This document shows, piece by piece, positions 5,975-6,414 of a stretch of 6,414 nt of DNA. The translations under genes and the position numbers were made by a program. The notes under the pieces are model-generated. The model made no database searches and was not told the DNA's origin. It saw only the letters and a list, made by a program, of their open reading frames with translations. The stretch is from Aquitalea sp. (GTDB taxonomy: Bacteria > Pseudomonadota > Gammaproteobacteria > Burkholderiales > Chromobacteriaceae): the NCBI GenBank assembly GCA_019232735.1, contig JAFANL010000205.1, positions 1 to 6,414 on the forward strand, written 5' to 3'. The stretch's first letter is position 1. Each line of letters begins with the position of its first letter.

Positions 5975-5978
5975 TGAT
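5973..5978 (+). promoter_or_regulatory. Candidate -10 element for copA
   Basis: TATGAT matches TATAAT in 5 of 6 positions and overlaps the end of the operator palindrome. At usual spacing the upstream sequence is only T-rich (TTTCTT at 5950-5955), a poor -35, so the exact promoter is uncertain. It would give a leader of only about 10-15 bases, still including the AAGGAG Shine-Dalgarno site. Confidence 0.45.
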
Positions 5979-5996
5979 GCAGGTAAGGAGTCCATC

Positions 5997-6414
5997 ATGA
6001 CCGAGACTGTCGTTTCCCTCCCGATCAGCGGGATGACGTGTGCCGCATGTGCCGCGCGTCTGGAAAAAGTGCTGGGCAAGCTCGATGGCGTCAGCGCCAG
6101 CGTCAGCTTTGCCAGCGAACAGGCACAAATCCGTTATCTGCCGGAACGCATCAGCCCGCAGCAATTGCTGGATAGCATCGGCAAGGCTGGCTTCAGCGTG
6201 CCACAGCAAGCGCTGGAACTGGATATCACCGGCATGACCTGCGCTGCCTGTGCCGTACGGCTGGAGAAGGTGCTGAACAAGCTGCCCGCTGTGCAGGCGC
6301 AAGTGAATTTTGCCAATCAGACGGCCCGGTTGCACTTCGCTGTGGGCTTGCTGCAAGTACCCGACGCCATGGCGGCAATCAGCAAGGCCGGTTTTCAGGG
6401 ACGGCAACGCCAGG
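5997..6414 (+). CDS. copA: Copper-exporting P-type ATPase, N-terminal part (two metal-binding domains)
   Basis: This open frame starts at ATG 5997 and runs off the window after 139 codons without a stop. It has a strong Shine-Dalgarno sequence, AAGGAG (5985-5990), 6 bases upstream. The visible part holds two tandem heavy-metal-associated (HMA) domains. The first has GMTCAACAARLEKVL with metal-binding Cys15 and Cys18; the second has GMTCAACAVRLEKVL with Cys82 and Cys85. Each domain ends in a KAGF segment. Two N-terminal HMA domains with the GMTCxxC pattern are typical of CopA P1B-type ATPases, which export Cu+ across the inner membrane. The membrane helices, CPC motif and DKTGT phosphorylation site would lie beyond the window, so this could in principle be another HMA protein. 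A copper role is further supported by the CsoR-like palindrome just upstream. Confidence 0.85.
   Translation, partial: MTETVVSLPISGMTCAACAARLEKVLGKLDGVSASVSFASEQAQIRYLPERISPQQLLDSIGKAGFSVPQQALELDITGMTCAACAVRLEKVLNKLPAVQAQVNFANQTARLHFAVGLLQVPDAMAAISKAGFQGRQRQ

Noticed and set aside
6040..6237. Short + strand open frame near the window end
   Set aside because: It lies in another frame within copA; the frame from 5997 carries both GMTCAAC motifs and a strong Shine-Dalgarno site.

Overview
All genes in this window lie on the + strand. The DNA is GC-rich and tightly packed, with no intergenic gap longer than about 145 bases. The proteins are close to proteobacterial families, and the order dnaQ-ispD-ispF-rpiA-phoU-ppx-corA-copA suggests a betaproteobacterium, most likely of the Neisseriales/Chromobacteriaceae type (Chromobacterium, Aquitalea or Vogesella relatives). 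That placement is inferred from gene content and protein style and was not tested. I see no mobile elements, tRNA or rRNA genes, or CRISPR arrays. It reads as an ordinary core chromosomal region.

Layout. Bases 1-433 hold the 3' end of dnaQ (DNA polymerase III proofreading subunit), whose stop overlaps the ispD start in an ATGA. Next come ispD (430-1113) and ispF (1119-1598), the third and fifth enzymes of the MEP isoprenoid pathway, in one probable operon. A short gap with a small hairpin and a good sigma70-type promoter precedes rpiA (1684-2343, ribose-5-phosphate isomerase), which is followed by a GC-rich terminator-like hairpin. Directly after that sits a match to a Pho box (two repeats 11 bp apart) in front of phoU (2481-3185). 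phoU ends in a strong intrinsic terminator. ppx (exopolyphosphatase, TTG start, 3330-4823) and corA (Mg2+/Co2+ channel, 4826-5893) then form a two-gene unit with a 2-base gap, closed by another intrinsic terminator. Finally, a perfect palindrome resembling a CsoR-type copper operator precedes the 5' part of a CopA-like copper P-type ATPase (5997 to the window end) with two heavy-metal-binding domains.

How the genes fit together. The middle of the window is a phosphate/polyphosphate/magnesium neighbourhood. PhoU damps phosphate signalling, Ppx releases phosphate from polyphosphate, and CorA brings in the Mg2+ that polyphosphate binds and Ppx-type enzymes use. The clearest regulatory observations are the Pho box on a phoU gene with no adjacent pst genes, and the copA operator. 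I found no convincing undescribed system.
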